A DNA stretch of 6,395 bases, taken from an uncultured Lachnospiraceae bacterium (lineage in GTDB: Bacteria; Bacillota_A; Clostridia; Lachnospirales; Lachnospiraceae). Below are positions 5,487 to 6,395 of the stretch, in pieces. The notes beneath the pieces were generated by a model. It was not told where the DNA came from. It ran no database searches and saw only the letters and a program-made list of their open reading frames with translations. Every line of letters starts with the position of its first letter. The first letter of the stretch is position 1. A program made the translations under genes and the position numbers. The DNA is taken from NCBI GenBank assembly GCA_946613735.1, contig CAMOFS010000099.1, positions 1-6,395 of the forward strand. Direction: 5' to 3'.

Positions 5487-6395
5487 TTATGCCTTTTTAA
5501 TATTAAAATGATCATACGCGAAATCCGTCGCCACTCTGCCCTTAGGGGTACGGTTGATAAAACCGTTCTTCACCAGATAGGGCTCATATACGTCCTCAAT
5601 GGTGCCGCTGTCCTCTCCTATGGAGGCTGCCAGGGTGTCCAGACCCACGGGACCTCCGGCAAACTTTTCGATTATGGTAAGGAGGATCTCCTTGTCATAA
5701 CGGTCCAGTCCTAAGGTGTCTACCTCCAAAAGATCCAGGGTCTCGCGGGCCACCTGCTCCGTGATGTCACCATCATATCGGACCTCCGCAAAATCCCTTA
5801 CTCTTTTAAGCCAGCGATTGGCAAGCCTCGGTGTGCCGCGGGAGCGCCGTGCCAGCTCAAAGGCACCTTTGTCGTCTATTTTTACCATGAGCTTTTTCGC
5901 CGAATTAAGTATTATGGTGGAAAGCTCCCTGGCATTGTAAAAGTCCAGATGAAAGATCACGCCGAAGCGATCACGGAGCGGTGCAGATAACAGTCCTGCT
6001 CTCGTAGTGGCTCCCACCAGAGTAAACTGGGGCAGCGACAGCCTGATACTGTGAGCCGTGGGACCCTTGCCGAGGATAACGTCTATGGCGTAGTCTTCCA
6101 TGGCTGTGTAAAGCACCTCCTCCACCTGACGGTTCAGCCGGTGGATCTCATCTATGAAAAGTACGTCTCCCTCCTGGAGGGAATTAAGGATGGCAGCCAT
6201 GTCTCCCGGCTTTTCTATGGCAGGCCCCGTGGTGATGCGGATATTCACTCCCATCTCCTCGGCGATGATGCCTGCGAGGGTGGTCTTGCCCAGACCCGGA
6301 GGCCCATATAAAAGCACGTGGTCAAGGGCTTCGCCGCGGCCGGATGCCGCCTCCATATATACCTGGAGCGATTCCTTGATCGGCTCCTGTCCTAT
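5487..6395 (-). CDS. ruvB: RuvB, Holliday junction branch migration ATPase (5' end outside window)
   Basis: RuvB is the hexameric AAA+ motor that, with RuvA, drives branch migration of Holliday junctions during recombinational repair. 302 residues are visible. The family is usually about 335-350 residues, so roughly 35-45 N-terminal residues lie beyond the window edge. The frame stays open to base 6395 with a typical RuvB stretch beginning [11 protein letters not shown], so the Met codon at 6356 is internal and not the start. Visible landmarks, numbered from the first visible residue, are Walker A GPPGLGKT at 31-38, Walker B LFIDEIH with Asp82-Glu83, the sensor-1 stretch [10 protein letters not shown], and the arginine-finger stretch PLRDRFG. 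The C-terminal winged-helix DNA-binding domain runs from about [10 protein letters not shown] to the end. All key residues look intact. The TAA stop is 3 nt from the next start, so co-transcription with the cassette downstream is likely. Two hand-counted 60-base lines of this gene are 60-63% G+C, higher than sampled lines of the cassette. Identification is very secure. Confidence 0.98.
   Translation of the reverse strand: MGQEPIKESLQVYMEAASGRGEALDHVLLYGPPGLGKTTLAGIIAEEMGVNIRITTGPAIEKPGDMAAILNSLQEGDVLFIDEIHRLNRQVEEVLYTAMEDYAIDVILGKGPTAHSIRLSLPQFTLVGATTRAGLLSAPLRDRFGVIFHLDFYNARELSTIILNSAKKLMVKIDDKGAFELARRSRGTPRLANRWLKRVRDFAEVRYDGDITEQVARETLDLLEVDTLGLDRYDKEILLTIIEKFAGGPVGLDTLAASIGEDSGTIEDVYEPYLVKNGFINRTPKGRVATDFAYDHFNIKKA

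Noticed and set aside
5511..5540. TATGAT near the end of ruvB as a -10 box for a separate promoter of the cassette.
   Set aside because: No -35-like hexamer lies 16-18 nt upstream and there is no extended -10. The 3-nt gap to ruvB makes read-through more likely.
5550..5566. Small inverted repeat ACGGTT-GATAA-AACCGT inside the 3' end of ruvB.
   Set aside because: It lies in conserved coding sequence for the winged-helix domain and has no U-run, so it is probably a by-product of codons.
6354..6356. Met codon at 6356 as the start of ruvB.
   Set aside because: The frame continues upstream with a normal RuvB sequence ([11 protein letters not shown]), so the real start is outside the window.

Overview
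The window looks like a chromosomal segment of a Gram-positive anaerobe of class Clostridia, most likely Lachnospiraceae. This rests on the wording of the ZapA and RuvB proteins, the strong GGAGG-type ribosome binding sites, and the ruvB/zapA neighbourhood that I recall from that family. It is an inference from sequence memory, not a database match. All five genes are on the minus strand, so transcription runs from high to low coordinates.

Layout in transcription order. (1) ruvB, cut at its 5' end by the window edge (6395 to 5487), is the Holliday-junction branch-migration motor. (2) Three nucleotides later comes a 584-residue MATE-family transporter (5483 to 3729). Its last ~125 residues are an RsbW/SpoIIAB-like histidine-kinase-type ATPase fold that has lost several ATP-site residues. 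(3) After 11 nt comes a 450-residue ATP-grasp ligase of the D-Ala-D-Ala-ligase-like type (3717 to 2365). (4) Overlapping by 4 nt (ATGA) is a membrane-bound SpoIIE-type PP2C phosphatase with an extracytoplasmic dCache sensor and a HAMP linker (2368 to 332). (5) A 75-nt gap carries a good sigma-A-type promoter with a near-perfect palindrome over its -35 box. It leads into zapA (256 to beyond position 1), a cell-division gene cut at its 3' end by the window edge.

How the genes may work together. ruvB and zapA are housekeeping genes. The three genes between them are tightly packed and probably translationally coupled, and they look like an accessory cassette placed between neighbours that are usually adjacent. 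The cassette has the parts of a signal-controlled synthesis-and-export unit. The ATP-grasp enzyme could join two small molecules by an amide bond, the MATE protein could export the product, and the dCache-PP2C protein could sense an outside ligand and control the system by dephosphorylation. The RsbW-like tail on the transporter and the SpoIIE-like phosphatase are two of the three classes of a partner-switching circuit. The third, a STAS anti-anti-sigma protein, is not in the window. This combination, with a degenerate kinase-like domain fused to a transporter, is the most unusual thing here.

The window has no RNA genes, mobile elements, CRISPR arrays or long repeats that I can see, and no gene-free stretch longer than 75 nt.
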